From: Methylococcaceae bacterium NSM2-1
Lineage (GTDB): Bacteria > Pseudomonadota > Gammaproteobacteria > Methylococcales > Methylomonadaceae
Assembly: GCA_002256705.1 (NCBI GenBank)
Contig: NQJI01000002.1
Span: 1 to 19,172, forward strand
Direction: 5' to 3'
Length of the DNA: 19,172 nt
The notes under the pieces were generated by a model. It saw only the letters and a program-made list of their open reading frames with translations. It was not told where the DNA came from and did not search any database. This document shows positions 7,529 through 15,377 of this stretch, piece after piece. Every line of letters starts with the position of its first letter. The stretch's first letter is position 1. The position numbers were made by a program, and so were the translations under genes.

Positions 7529-8518
7529 ATGAATACTCATCTCACGCCTTTTTCAGCGCTAACCCCCGATATTATTTTAACCGCTCTGGATAGTGTTGGC
7601 TTGCATAGTGATGGTCGACTGCTTGCACTTAATAGCTATGAAAACCGCGTCTACCAGGTTGGTATCGAGAACGCAGCGGCTGTTGTAACAAAGTTCTACA
7701 GACCCAACCGATGGACAACCGCCGCCATCCTTGAAGAACACTCTTTTATTCAGGAATTGGCAGAAAATGAAATACCCGTAGTACCGCCTTTACGATTGAA
7801 GGAAAACATAACCCTAAATCATATTGATGGTTTTCGGTTTTCCGTGTTTCCCAGTCAAAGTGGACGTGTCCCGGAAATTGATGGTCGTGAAAAGTTGGAA
7901 TGGATGGGGCGTTTTATTGCTCGCATTCATGCAATTGGCGCTTTAAAACCCTTTAAGGAACGTCCGGCTCTGAATATTACCAGTTTTGGCGACGAACCTG
8001 TAGATTACCTGCTTAAGCATGATTTTATTCCGGCGGATCTATACGATGCTTACAGCAGTGTTACTGCTTACGCACTGGACTCAGTGAGACGTTGTTTCGA
8101 ACGCGCCGGTAAGGTAAAAACCCTAAGGCTGCATGGCGATTGCTATCCGGGCAATATTTTATGGACCGATGACGGTCCCCATTTCGTTGACTTTGATGAC
8201 AGTCGAATGGGGCCGGCAATACAGGATTTGTGGATGCTACTTTCAGGTGATCGTGCCGAGATGACCTTGCAACTCAGCTATCTACTGGCAGGTTACCAGA
8301 CTTTTTACGATTTCAACGCGAGAGAGTTACATCTGTTGGAAGCCTTACGTACCTTGCGCTTGATCCATTATTCCGCCTGGATTGCAAAACGTTGGGATGA
8401 TCCTGCATTTCCTATGGCGTTCCCGTGGTTCAATACAACCCGCTATTGGCAGGATCGTATTATTGAGCTGCGCGAACAGATTTCACTGATGGATGAGGAA
8501 CCGATAGGGTCAAGTTGA
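7529..8518 (+). CDS. srkA: Stress response kinase A (YihE/SrkA-type protein kinase)
   Basis: SrkA is a small cytoplasmic Ser/Thr kinase of the aminoglycoside-phosphotransferase fold that counteracts stress-induced cell death in E. coli. Family landmarks are LNSYENRVYQV near the N-terminus, VVTKFYRPNRWT (ATP-site lysine), FRFSVFPSQSGRVPEI, the catalytic loop LHGDCYPGNILW (H202, D204, N209), the metal-binding VDFDD (D221) and GPAIQDLWMLLSGDRAEM. The ATG at 7529 gives MNTHLTPFSALTPDIILTAL, which aligns with E. coli (MNNSAFTFQTLHPDTIMDAL) at 329 against 328 residues; an upstream ATG at 7502 would add nine residues and abuts the tandem repeats. An AAGG at 7512-7515 is a distant candidate ribosome site. 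It stands alone between a palindromic repeat and the convergent rnhB. Confidence 0.94.
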   Translation: MNTHLTPFSALTPDIILTALDSVGLHSDGRLLALNSYENRVYQVGIENAAAVVTKFYRPNRWTTAAILEEHSFIQELAENEIPVVPPLRLKENITLNHIDGFRFSVFPSQSGRVPEIDGREKLEWMGRFIARIHAIGALKPFKERPALNITSFGDEPVDYLLKHDFIPADLYDAYSSVTAYALDSVRRCFERAGKVKTLRLHGDCYPGNILWTDDGPHFVDFDDSRMGPAIQDLWMLLSGDRAEMTLQLSYLLAGYQTFYDFNARELHLLEALRTLRLIHYSAWIAKRWDDPAFPMAFPWFNTTRYWQDRIIELREQISLMDEEPIGSS

Positions 8519-8539
8519 AAGCAATATCAAAAAATAAAT

Positions 8540-9151
8540 CTATTTTGTCTTTTCCTGCATTATCATTGTTTTTACAGGATTAAATGTTTTTCTGTGTATC
8601 GGTAAAAAACCGAATTGTTCAATCTCGGCCAGATGCTGTTGAGTGCCATAGCCTTTATGCAGATGAAACGAAAAATCGGGATATTTTTGGTAATAGTCAA
8701 CCATTATTTTATCCCGCACAACTTTTGCCACTATAGAAGCCGCACTGATCACCTTCACTTTGCTGTCGCCTTTAACAATGGCCTGAGCAGGAATAAGCAA
8801 ACTGGGAAGACGGTTGCCGTCTATTAAAACCTCATCCGGTTGAATCGCTAAGCCATTCACAGCTCGCTGCATGGCAAGTAATGTGGCCTGAAGAATATTG
8901 AATTCATCAATCTCTTCAACACTGGCTATTCCCACTGACCAGCTTAAGGCGTCTGCCTTAATAATTTCAAAAAGGCCATCCCGTTTACGCTCACTGAGTA
9001 TTTTAGAGTCGGCCAAACCATCAATGGGTTTTAGTGGATCGAGGATAACGGCAGCAGCTACTACAGGACCTGCAAGCGGCCCACGACCAGCTTCATCAAC
9101 ACCGGCAACCAGAACATATTGACTGGTTTTGATTAAATGGTCGTCATCCAT
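8540..9151 (-). CDS. rnhB: Ribonuclease HII
   Basis: RnhB cleaves the RNA strand of RNA-DNA hybrids and nicks at single ribonucleotides misincorporated in DNA. The active-site acids are visible: D19 and E20 in [15 protein letters not shown]111 in VLIDGN and D129 in [20 protein letters not shown]. The 203 residues are close to E. coli (198), and the C-terminal [17 protein letters not shown] and HRKTFNPV are typical. In E. coli rnhB follows lpxA-lpxB. Here it lies 334 bp beyond lpxA on the same strand, lpxB is missing, and a repeat occupies the gap. It is convergent with srkA, with 21 bp between stops and no obvious terminator. TTGTATT/AATACAA inverted arms with a 3-nt loop lie just upstream (about 9199-9215). 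Confidence 0.97.
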   Translation of the reverse strand: MDDDHLIKTSQYVLVAGVDEAGRGPLAGPVVAAAVILDPLKPIDGLADSKILSERKRDGLFEIIKADALSWSVGIASVEEIDEFNILQATLLAMQRAVNGLAIQPDEVLIDGNRLPSLLIPAQAIVKGDSKVKVISAASIVAKVVRDKIMVDYYQKYPDFSFHLHKGYGTQQHLAEIEQFGFLPIHRKTFNPVKTMIMQEKTK

Positions 9152-9220
9152 AGCAACAATTTTTCATGAAATGATTTAAAAGCTTGGTGCAGGTAACTTT
9201 GTATTTCTAATACAACCTTA

Positions 9221-9456
9221 GGTAACCCGCAACAAATAAACCGCCACAGATTCAAAGATTAGGCTGAGTAACTACTTAGAAAAATTGAACACAGATGACA
9301 CGGATTTGGCTGATAAACACTGATAAAAAGCAAATAAAATCCGTTTAATCAAGTCCCATCTGTGTTCTATTATAAAAGTCAGCAGCTGATGAGTAGTTAC
9401 TAAATTTATTTATAATCTGTGGCAACTGCGACAGGGAATAATTTTTGCGGCTTACC
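9221..9456. repeat. Palindromic dispersed repeat, interrupted copy (copy 2, inverted relative to copy 1)
   Basis: The left 41 bases (9221-9261) match the reverse complement of the element at 7302-7412 at 37 positions. The right 40 bases (9417-9456) match at 32 positions, with a further shared TATTTATAAT just before them. Between the halves is about 140 bp absent from the other copy, and a 16-base piece of the original is lost on the right side. The ends are inverted: GGTAACCCGCAA on the left, and GGTAAGCCGCAA as the reverse complement of the right end. It fills most of the 334-bp gap between lpxA and rnhB, where I see no gene. Confidence 0.8.
9262..9401. repeat. Second palindromic element nested inside the interrupted repeat
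   Basis: The insert has three nested inverted pairs: AGTAACTACT (9267-9276) with AGTAGTTACT (9392-9401); GAACACAGATG (9287-9297) with CATCTGTGTTC (9357-9367), exact over 11 bp; and CGGATTT (9301-9307) with AAATCCG (9337-9343). Its sequence, of the CACAGATGACACGGATT style, resembles dispersed repeats I recall from other environmental bacteria. It contains no open frame that looks coding. Confidence 0.75.
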
Positions 9457-9485
9457 TTATCCTTTAATCGCGCCAATGGCAGAAC

Positions 9486-10256
9486 CTAGCGCAATATACC
9501 CCTGCGTACATTACGCAAAAAGCTGACCATATCAGACACTTGTTGACTGTCACTCGATAGATCTTCCATTTGCTCTATGGCATCTTCCAATCGCAAATTC
9601 ATTTTATAGATTATTTTATAAGCATTTCTGATTAATCTGATATCTTCGGCCGATATGCCATTACGTTCCATGCCGACTGAATTTATGCCATGGGGCCGAG
9701 TGGGCTTGCCGCCAACCATAATAAAGGGTGGAATATCCTGGGTAATCGCACTGCCCATAGCCGCAAAGCTGTATTGCCCTATTTGGGTAAACTGATGCAC
9801 TAAGGTAAATCCGCCCAGGATAGCATGACTGTTCAAATGTACATGACCGGCTAATGATGCCCCATTGGCCATAATCACATGATCACCAATAATGCAATCA
9901 TGAGCCACATGGGTGTAAGCCATAAATAGATTATCATTGCCTATCTTGGTAACACTATTATCTTGCTGGGTTCCTCTATGCATAGAGGTAAACTCTCGAA
10001 TGGTATTTCTATCACCTATTTCAAGTCGTGTTACCTCAGACGCATATTTTTTGTCTTGCGGGTCTTCGCCGATTGAAGTGAATTGATAGATACGATTATT
10101 CTTCCCAATAGAAGTAGGTCCCTTTATAACAACATGAGGACCTATAACCGTTCCGGCATCAATTTTTACATCCGCACCTATGACAGAAAAAGCGCCAACG
10201 GACACATCATCGGCCAATTCAGCATGGCTATCAATTATGGCTGTTGGATCGATCAA
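9486..10256 (-). CDS. lpxA: UDP-N-acetylglucosamine O-acyltransferase LpxA
   Basis: LpxA transfers a 3-hydroxyacyl chain from ACP to UDP-GlcNAc, the first step of lipid A synthesis. The left-handed beta-helix hexapeptides run through residues 1-180, with the catalytic histidine H119 in HVAHDCIIGDHVIMANGASLAGHV and NRIYQFTSIGEDPQDKKY; the C-terminal helices include IRLIRNAYKIIYK. The start taken is TTG at 10256, two bases after the fabZ stop. It yields MIDPTAIIDSHAEL, matching the MIHPTAII start usual in the family, and gives 256 residues (E. coli 262). An ATG at 10280 inside fabZ would add MCCGGRII and is the alternative. M167 lies where E. coli has glycine G173 of the acyl-length ruler, which suggests shorter chains. 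It ends the bamA-skp-fabZ-lpxA run; lpxB is absent. Confidence 0.95.
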   Translation of the reverse strand: MIDPTAIIDSHAELADDVSVGAFSVIGADVKIDAGTVIGPHVVIKGPTSIGKNNRIYQFTSIGEDPQDKKYASEVTRLEIGDRNTIREFTSMHRGTQQDNSVTKIGNDNLFMAYTHVAHDCIIGDHVIMANGASLAGHVHLNSHAILGGFTLVHQFTQIGQYSFAAMGSAITQDIPPFIMVGGKPTRPHGINSVGMERNGISAEDIRLIRNAYKIIYKMNLRLEDAIEQMEDLSSDSQQVSDMVSFLRNVRRGILR

Positions 10257-10258
10257 AA

Positions 10259-10702
10259 TTATTCTACCACCGCAGCACATCTAATTTCGGCGCTTGCGAC
10301 AAATTCACCGTCAACTTCTGCCCGGCATTCAAATGCCCAGATATTACGTTTACTTTTAATGAATTTTGCTTCCAGCATCAATTGATCTCCCGGCACAACG
10401 GGTCTTTTAAACTTGGCTCTATCAATACCCACCAGATAATAAATCATGCCTTGTAATTCGTCACCCGCTGTTTCTGAAGCTAACAAACCAGTTGATTGTG
10501 CCAAAGCTTCCAAAATCAGCACACCTGGCATAATAGGTTTTTGTGGAAAATGACCTTGAAAAAAAGGTTCGTTATAAGTGACATTTTTCACTCCTAACAA
10601 CCTAATCCCAGGCTCGCACTCAATCACCTTGTCAATCAATAGAAAAGGGTATCGATGTGGCAAGAATGCTTGTATTTGTAAAATATCTAACGTAATAGAC
10701 AT
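10259..10702 (-). CDS. fabZ: 3-hydroxyacyl-[acyl-carrier-protein] dehydratase FabZ
   Basis: FabZ dehydrates 3-hydroxyacyl-ACP in fatty acid elongation and competes with LpxA for 3-hydroxyacyl-ACP, so their adjacency is functional. The single hotdog-fold domain covers the 147 residues. [14 protein letters not shown] is the N-terminal signature, and the catalytic pair is H51 ([14 protein letters not shown]) and E65 ([10 protein letters not shown]). The later [17 protein letters not shown] is also typical. The ATG start gives [20 protein letters not shown], as in the family. No clear ribosome site is seen in the 56-bp gap after skp. lpxD, which sits between skp and fabZ in E. coli, is missing here. 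Confidence 0.97.
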   Translation of the reverse strand: MSITLDILQIQAFLPHRYPFLLIDKVIECEPGIRLLGVKNVTYNEPFFQGHFPQKPIMPGVLILEALAQSTGLLASETAGDELQGMIYYLVGIDRAKFKRPVVPGDQLMLEAKFIKSKRNIWAFECRAEVDGEFVASAEIRCAAVVE

Positions 10703-10758
10703 ATGATTTAGAGTGCTTTTTTTAGGGTTAGTGGTATGCTTGAAAAATAGTGGGTCAC

Positions 10759-11259
10759 TTACTCGGGCATTGTCGACAGCTTTTTCTGAACTTGAGCTGT
10801 TATATCAATCTGATCTTTAGCATAAATAACGCCATCAGTAAGCAATAAATCATAATCCTCATCTTTAGCTATGGCCCGGACCGCTTCAACGATACGGCGT
10901 TGCAATTTACCCAATTCTTCATTACGGCTTGCATTAAAGTCTTCACTAAACTCCTGTTGCGATCTTTTTGCATCCCTTTTCTTATTTAAAATATCTTTTT
11001 CAAGATTAGCTTTCTCAGAATCACTCATCACCGAAGCATCCTTGGTCAATTTCTCTTCCATGCTTTGGATTTCTTTTTGTTGAGCAACCAATTGCTTATC
11101 TCGAGGTGAAAATTTTTGTTCCAAGCGTTTTTTAGCTTTTTCAGCTTGGGGCGCTTTTTCAAGAACTGCAGGTATATTAACAAAGCCAACTTTTAAGTCA
11201 GCATAACTGACATTCGCAACAAACAACAGGCCTAAAAATAAAGCAATTTTCTTTTTCAT
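10759..11259 (-). CDS. skp: Periplasmic chaperone Skp/OmpH
   Basis: Skp is a trimeric periplasmic chaperone that holds unfolded outer-membrane proteins for delivery to the BAM complex. The 166-residue protein has a clear signal peptide ([20 protein letters not shown], cleavage before D21), the mature start [18 protein letters not shown] typical of the OmpH family, then a long charged helical region at about 40-130 ([27 protein letters not shown] and similar) that would form the coiled-coil tentacles, and the C-terminal [19 protein letters not shown] strand segment. GAGA at about 11268-11271 is a possible weak ribosome site. It lies 90 bp downstream of bamA, whose product works in the same pathway, and 56 bp before fabZ. 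Confidence 0.94.
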   Translation of the reverse strand: MKKKIALFLGLLFVANVSYADLKVGFVNIPAVLEKAPQAEKAKKRLEQKFSPRDKQLVAQQKEIQSMEEKLTKDASVMSDSEKANLEKDILNKKRDAKRSQQEFSEDFNASRNEELGKLQRRIVEAVRAIAKDEDYDLLLTDGVIYAKDQIDITAQVQKKLSTMPE

Positions 11260-11349
11260 TGTAAAATCGATCTCTGGTTATAGTTAAAGTAAAATGTGAG
11301 TAAATAGTGAATTATAGGGGATAAGCCAGTTAAACCAAAACAACTTCTG

Positions 11350-13665
11350 TCAGAAATTTTGGCCAAAATTGAATTGAAAGTACTGTGTTTCATCATTTCC
11401 AGTAACGTTTTGATTATTGCTATCAACATAAGTAAATGTTCCTTTATTCAAAGGGTATGCCGCACTAACGGATAAAGCGCCGAATGGCGATAACCACTCA
11501 CCCGAAATGCCTGCAGAATACTTCATGCCATCTACTGAAAAGCTATCATTGAGTGCTCCGGCGTCAAAAAAGGTTCCCAATCTGACTGATTTTGTCTCTG
11601 ACAGAAAAGGGACAGGAAAAAACAACTCTGCATTAGCAATAATTTTGCTGGAGCCGCCGATGGGGCGTCCATTGGAATCTCTGGGTCCAAGCGTATTATT
11701 CTTAAAACCACGTACCGAACCCGTTCCGCCCATAAAGTAGTTTTCAAAGAAGGGTAATCCATTAGTATTTCCATACCCCCCCCCGTAGGCGACTTCTCCA
11801 TTCAGCTTAAAAGTAAAGTCCTTTGCCAAAGGAAAATAATGTTGATGCCTGTAACCGACTTTATAATATTCCAGATCACTACCGGGAATCATCACTAATC
11901 CGGACAATCGTTGCTGCCCCCCTTTATTGGGGAATATTGCCCGATTAAGGGTATCGTGAGACCAACTTATGGCCTGACCAAAGGTCCAAAACTTGGAACC
12001 TTGTTCGTTAATAAAATCCTGAATTTGTGTGGATGAAAAATCATTAGTCTTTAAGTTGGTATATTTCACATCCGTATCAAAACGTATCTGATCGAATTCA
12101 TTCAAGGGGATACCGAAATTGATACCGGTATTGAAGACATCGGTGGAATAGTTAGCTATATTTACCGCCCCGGCATCTCGCTTTGCATAGCCAATATTAT
12201 AGCCCTGGCTAATGCCATCCACAGTGAAATAAGGGTTAAAAAAACCAAATTGGTAATTAGTAAGATAGTCACTGTTATTAAAGGCAAGGTTCACTCTCTT
12301 GCCCGAACCAAAGACGTTATCCTGAGAAATGTTGGCATTTAATACTATGCCTTGAACCTGAGAGAATCCGATACCCGCCGACAAATTACCGGAAGGCTTT
12401 TCTACCACCGAATAATTAACATCAATCTGATCGGCGGTGCCCACAACCGGCGGCGTTTCTACATTGACGGTTTCAAAATAGCCCAAGCGTTCAAGACGCG
12501 TTTTTGAGCGCTCAATTTTAGAGCTTGAAGCCCAACTCGCTTCCATTTGACGCATTTCTCGACGTAGTACTTCATCACGAGTTTTAGTGTTACCGCTCAT
12601 ATTAATACGATGAACATAGACACGTTTACCCGGATCAACAAAAAAAGCCATGTCCACTGTTTTTTGGGCTTCGTTGATTTCGGGCACCATATTAACGTTC
12701 GCAAAAGCATAGCCCTCATCACCCAACCGATCCTGAATGGCTTTTGAAGTTTCAGTTGCATTTTTTCTGGAAAATATCTCCCCCGGACCAACGGTGACCA
12801 GTTTAATCAGTTCATCAGGAGGCACCACCAAATTACCCGCCAGCTTTACTTTAGATAGTCTGTAAACATCGCCCTCTTTGACATTGATAGTGACATATAT
12901 GTCTTTTTTATCTGGCGTAATGGCTACCTGAGTGGATTCAACTGAAAAGTTAATATAACCCCGATCCAGATAATAAGACCTCAGCGTCTCCAGGTCAGCA
13001 GATAATTTTTGTTTGGAGTACTGATCGTCTTTACTGTAGAAAGATAACAAATTGGACGTGTTTAATTCAAATTTACCCAACAATGTTTTATCATCAAAAG
13101 CATTATTACCAACAATATTAATCTGCTTAATCTTGGTGACTCTGCCCTCAGAAATTTTAATATGGATACCGACACGATTCCGGGTCAAGTTGGACACGTC
13201 TGTTTTAATCTTTAAGCCATATTTACCATGACTGAGGTACTGGCGTGTTAATTCCTGCTCTACTTTGTCCAACACTTGCCTGTCAAATATTTTGCCTTCA
13301 GACAAACCGATCTTATCTAACGCTTTTGTCAAGTCCTCTTTGCTGAGATCTTTATTGCCTTCAAAAATTATTTTGGCTATGGATGGACGCTCCACCACAT
13401 TAACAATTAACGTTGAACCTTCTCTTTCCAGTGACACATCTTTAAAAAAACCTGTTTTGAACAATGCTTTGATGGCGGGAGCAACATTATCCAAAGAAAA
13501 CTTTTCACCGACATTAACAGGAAGATAGTTATAAACGGTACCCAATGAGATGCGCTGCAGACCTTTGACCTGAATATCCTTAACAACGAATTCTTCGTCA
13601 CCTTTAACCCCATGCGACACAAGCAGACCCAGCAATAACAAGCAAGAAAAAGTAATTGATTTCAT
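11350..13665 (-). CDS. bamA: Outer membrane protein assembly factor BamA
   Basis: BamA is the central Omp85 pore of the machine that folds beta-barrel proteins into the outer membrane. Its 771 residues begin with a signal peptide (about 1-22, ending HGVKG). Five POTRA domains follow over about 23-420, starting FVVKDIQVKGLQRISLGTVYNYLPVNVGEKF and ending near RLERLGYFETVNVETPPVVG. The barrel starts with GNLSAGIGFSQVQG and includes the conserved loop-6 motif VRGF at 651-654 (GGTGSVRGFKNNTLGPRD). The last strand ends QFNFGQNF with a terminal phenylalanine, the usual outer-membrane insertion signal. Upstream is epmA rather than the rseP gene usual in enterobacteria. A perfect TATAAT (minus strand, 13722-13717) lies about 50 bp before the start, with no good -35. 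Confidence 0.98.
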   Translation of the reverse strand: MKSITFSCLLLLGLLVSHGVKGDEEFVVKDIQVKGLQRISLGTVYNYLPVNVGEKFSLDNVAPAIKALFKTGFFKDVSLEREGSTLIVNVVERPSIAKIIFEGNKDLSKEDLTKALDKIGLSEGKIFDRQVLDKVEQELTRQYLSHGKYGLKIKTDVSNLTRNRVGIHIKISEGRVTKIKQINIVGNNAFDDKTLLGKFELNTSNLLSFYSKDDQYSKQKLSADLETLRSYYLDRGYINFSVESTQVAITPDKKDIYVTINVKEGDVYRLSKVKLAGNLVVPPDELIKLVTVGPGEIFSRKNATETSKAIQDRLGDEGYAFANVNMVPEINEAQKTVDMAFFVDPGKRVYVHRINMSGNTKTRDEVLRREMRQMEASWASSSKIERSKTRLERLGYFETVNVETPPVVGTADQIDVNYSVVEKPSGNLSAGIGFSQVQGIVLNANISQDNVFGSGKRVNLAFNNSDYLTNYQFGFFNPYFTVDGISQGYNIGYAKRDAGAVNIANYSTDVFNTGINFGIPLNEFDQIRFDTDVKYTNLKTNDFSSTQIQDFINEQGSKFWTFGQAISWSHDTLNRAIFPNKGGQQRLSGLVMIPGSDLEYYKVGYRHQHYFPLAKDFTFKLNGEVAYGGGYGNTNGLPFFENYFMGGTGSVRGFKNNTLGPRDSNGRPIGGSSKIIANAELFFPVPFLSETKSVRLGTFFDAGALNDSFSVDGMKYSAGISGEWLSPFGALSVSAAYPLNKGTFTYVDSNNQNVTGNDETQYFQFNFGQNF

Positions 13666-13744
13666 GTAGGCGGCTAAATATAAAACATCAAGGTCTAATT
13701 AGTAAAAATTTTTGGGATTATAACACAGTAAATATTGATCCGGC

Positions 13745-14725
13745 TTAAGCCCTGTGTATAGGAAAATTAAGCACATCATTAATGCTTGCGCTGTTTGCCA
13801 ATAGCATCAGCAAACGATCCAAACCCATGGCCATGCCCGAACATTCTGGAAGCCCCGCTTCCAGTGCCGCAATAAGATGTTTATCCTTGACAGTAACCGG
13901 GCGGTTTGTTTGCTTCCTGATGGACATCTCCTCATCAAATCGCCTGCCCTGCTCTTTCGCATCGGTCAATTCATAATAGCCATTGCCTAATTCAATGCCA
14001 TTTACAAAAACTTCAACACGATCAGTGACTTGTGAATTGTATTCATTAATACGTGCTAACGACGACTGACAGGCAGGATAACCATAAACCATGCACACAG
14101 CGTTTTCACCCAACTGTGGCTGAACGTTGTGACTGAAAATAAAATCCAGCCATAAGGCGTGATCATATCCGCAAATACTCACTGCTTCGGGCATGTGATT
14201 GTCCCGTGCGTATGCACAATAATCATGATAGGAAAATTCCAAAGGATTCAATCCTGTATAACGGTGAAATATCTCCTGATAACCAAACCGTTGTGTCGGG
14301 TTTAAAGTCCTGTGACCGCTAAACAAAACCCCCATCAATTCGGCGATTTCATCCATTAATTGAGGCAACGTGAAGCCGACCCGATACCATTCCAACAGGG
14401 TAAATTCAGGATTATGAAAGCGTCCTGATTCGCCATTTCTGAATGCTTTACATATTTGATAAATGGAGCCGCTACCCGCTGCAAGCAGCCGTTTCATGGC
14501 AAACTCAGGCGATGTTTGCAGAAACAGGGTGTGCTGCAGTGGCGGCGAACAATAATCTGTTGTAAAGAAATCCAGCTGTGGATCGGTCCCGCTACTATGA
14601 CTAAGCAGTGGCGTTTCTACTTCAAGCACCGCTCTTGCTGAAAAAAACTGCCGTATATCTTCAAATACTTGCGCTCTTAAACGCAAATTCTCTATAGAGC
14701 ATGCTGGCTGCCACTCATTCAGCAC
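13745..14725 (-). CDS. epmA: EF-P (R)-beta-lysine ligase EpmA (GenX/PoxA/YjeA)
   Basis: EpmA is a truncated class II lysyl-tRNA synthetase paralogue that attaches (R)-beta-lysine to a conserved lysine of EF-P. The 326 residues match the family (E. coli 325) and comprise only the catalytic core, with no anticodon-binding domain. Motifs are FFSARAVLEVETPLLSHSSGTDPQLDFF, LFLQTSPEFAMKRLLAAGSGSIYQICKAFRNGESGRFHNPEFTLLEWYR (motif 2), VEVFVNGIELGNGYYEL, and GMAMGLDRLLMLL (motif 3). The GTG start at 14725 shares its first base with the last base of the efp stop (TAGTG), so it is translationally coupled to its substrate gene. The beta-lysine comes from EpmB, encoded divergently beyond efp. Confidence 0.96.
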   Translation of the reverse strand: MLNEWQPACSIENLRLRAQVFEDIRQFFSARAVLEVETPLLSHSSGTDPQLDFFTTDYCSPPLQHTLFLQTSPEFAMKRLLAAGSGSIYQICKAFRNGESGRFHNPEFTLLEWYRVGFTLPQLMDEIAELMGVLFSGHRTLNPTQRFGYQEIFHRYTGLNPLEFSYHDYCAYARDNHMPEAVSICGYDHALWLDFIFSHNVQPQLGENAVCMVYGYPACQSSLARINEYNSQVTDRVEVFVNGIELGNGYYELTDAKEQGRRFDEEMSIRKQTNRPVTVKDKHLIAALEAGLPECSGMAMGLDRLLMLLANSASINDVLNFPIHRA

Positions 14726-15294
14726 TATTCTTTTACACGCGAGATATATTCACCGGTACGGGTATCGACCTTAATAACTTCGCCCTGTTGTACGAATAAC
14801 GGTACCCTGACTACGGCGCCAGTCTCCAATGTAGCCGGTTTACCGCCACCACCGGAAGTATCACCACGCACACCCGGATCAGTTTCAACAATAGCCAACT
14901 CAACAAAATTGGCTGGCGAGACCGACAAAGGCGCGTCATTCCATAAGGTGACGGTACAAGAATCCTGATCTTTAAGCCACTTACTCGCTTCACCAACGGC
15001 TTTTTCATCACACTGATATTGCTCAAACGTATCCGGCACCATAAAGTGTCTGAATTCGCCGTCGTTATACAGATATTGCATCGCAACATCAACCACATCA
15101 GCCCCTTCAAGAGAGTCACCTGATTTAAAAGTTCTCTCAATCACCCGGCCTGTTTTAAGATTTCTGATTTTTACCCGATTAAAGGCTTGACCCTTACCCG
15201 GTTTTACAAATTCATTTTCAATAATTGCACAGGGGTCATTATCCAACATGACTTTTAACCCTGCTTTAAATTCATTGGTACTGTAACTGGCCAT
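14725..15294 (-). CDS. efp: Translation elongation factor P
   Basis: EF-P relieves ribosome stalling at consecutive prolines. The 189-residue protein has the three-domain layout: a KOW-like N-terminus with the modification loop [11 protein letters not shown], whose K34 is the EpmA target, then two OB-type domains ([56 protein letters not shown], ending GEYISRVKE). The start is ATG at 15294, because [18 protein letters not shown] aligns from residue 1 with E. coli and a GAGGA ribosome site lies 4-5 nt upstream. A longer in-frame form from 15333 would add 13 unconserved residues. It heads the efp-epmA pair and diverges from epmB across an 83-bp gap. Confidence 0.98.
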   Translation of the reverse strand: MASYSTNEFKAGLKVMLDNDPCAIIENEFVKPGKGQAFNRVKIRNLKTGRVIERTFKSGDSLEGADVVDVAMQYLYNDGEFRHFMVPDTFEQYQCDEKAVGEASKWLKDQDSCTVTLWNDAPLSVSPANFVELAIVETDPGVRGDTSGGGGKPATLETGAVVRVPLFVQQGEVIKVDTRTGEYISRVKE

Positions 15295-15331
15295 TTTATC
15301 CTCAAGATGACAAACAATGTAAAACCTAGGC

Positions 15332-15337
15332 ATTATA
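15332..15337 (-). promoter_or_regulatory. Probable -10 element of the efp-epmA promoter
   Basis: The minus strand reads a perfect TATAAT 38 bases before the efp start, in the 83-bp gap shared with the divergent epmB. The same eight bases (ATTATAAT) also read TATAAT on the plus strand at 15334-15339, about 38 bases before epmB. No strong -35 was found at 16-18 bp for either direction, so the call is tentative. Confidence 0.4.
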
Positions 15338-15377
15338 ATAGAGGCAACAATCGATAGAAACTTTAAATAACCAACTC

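Noticed and set aside
13742..13751. GGCTTAAGCC palindrome at the epmA stop as a terminator
   Set aside because: It is only 10 bp, has no loop or T run and overlaps the last codons; probably chance.
15295..15333. Longer EF-P with 13 extra N-terminal residues
   Set aside because: It would place the good GAGGA ribosome site inside the gene, and the family starts at MASYSTNEF.
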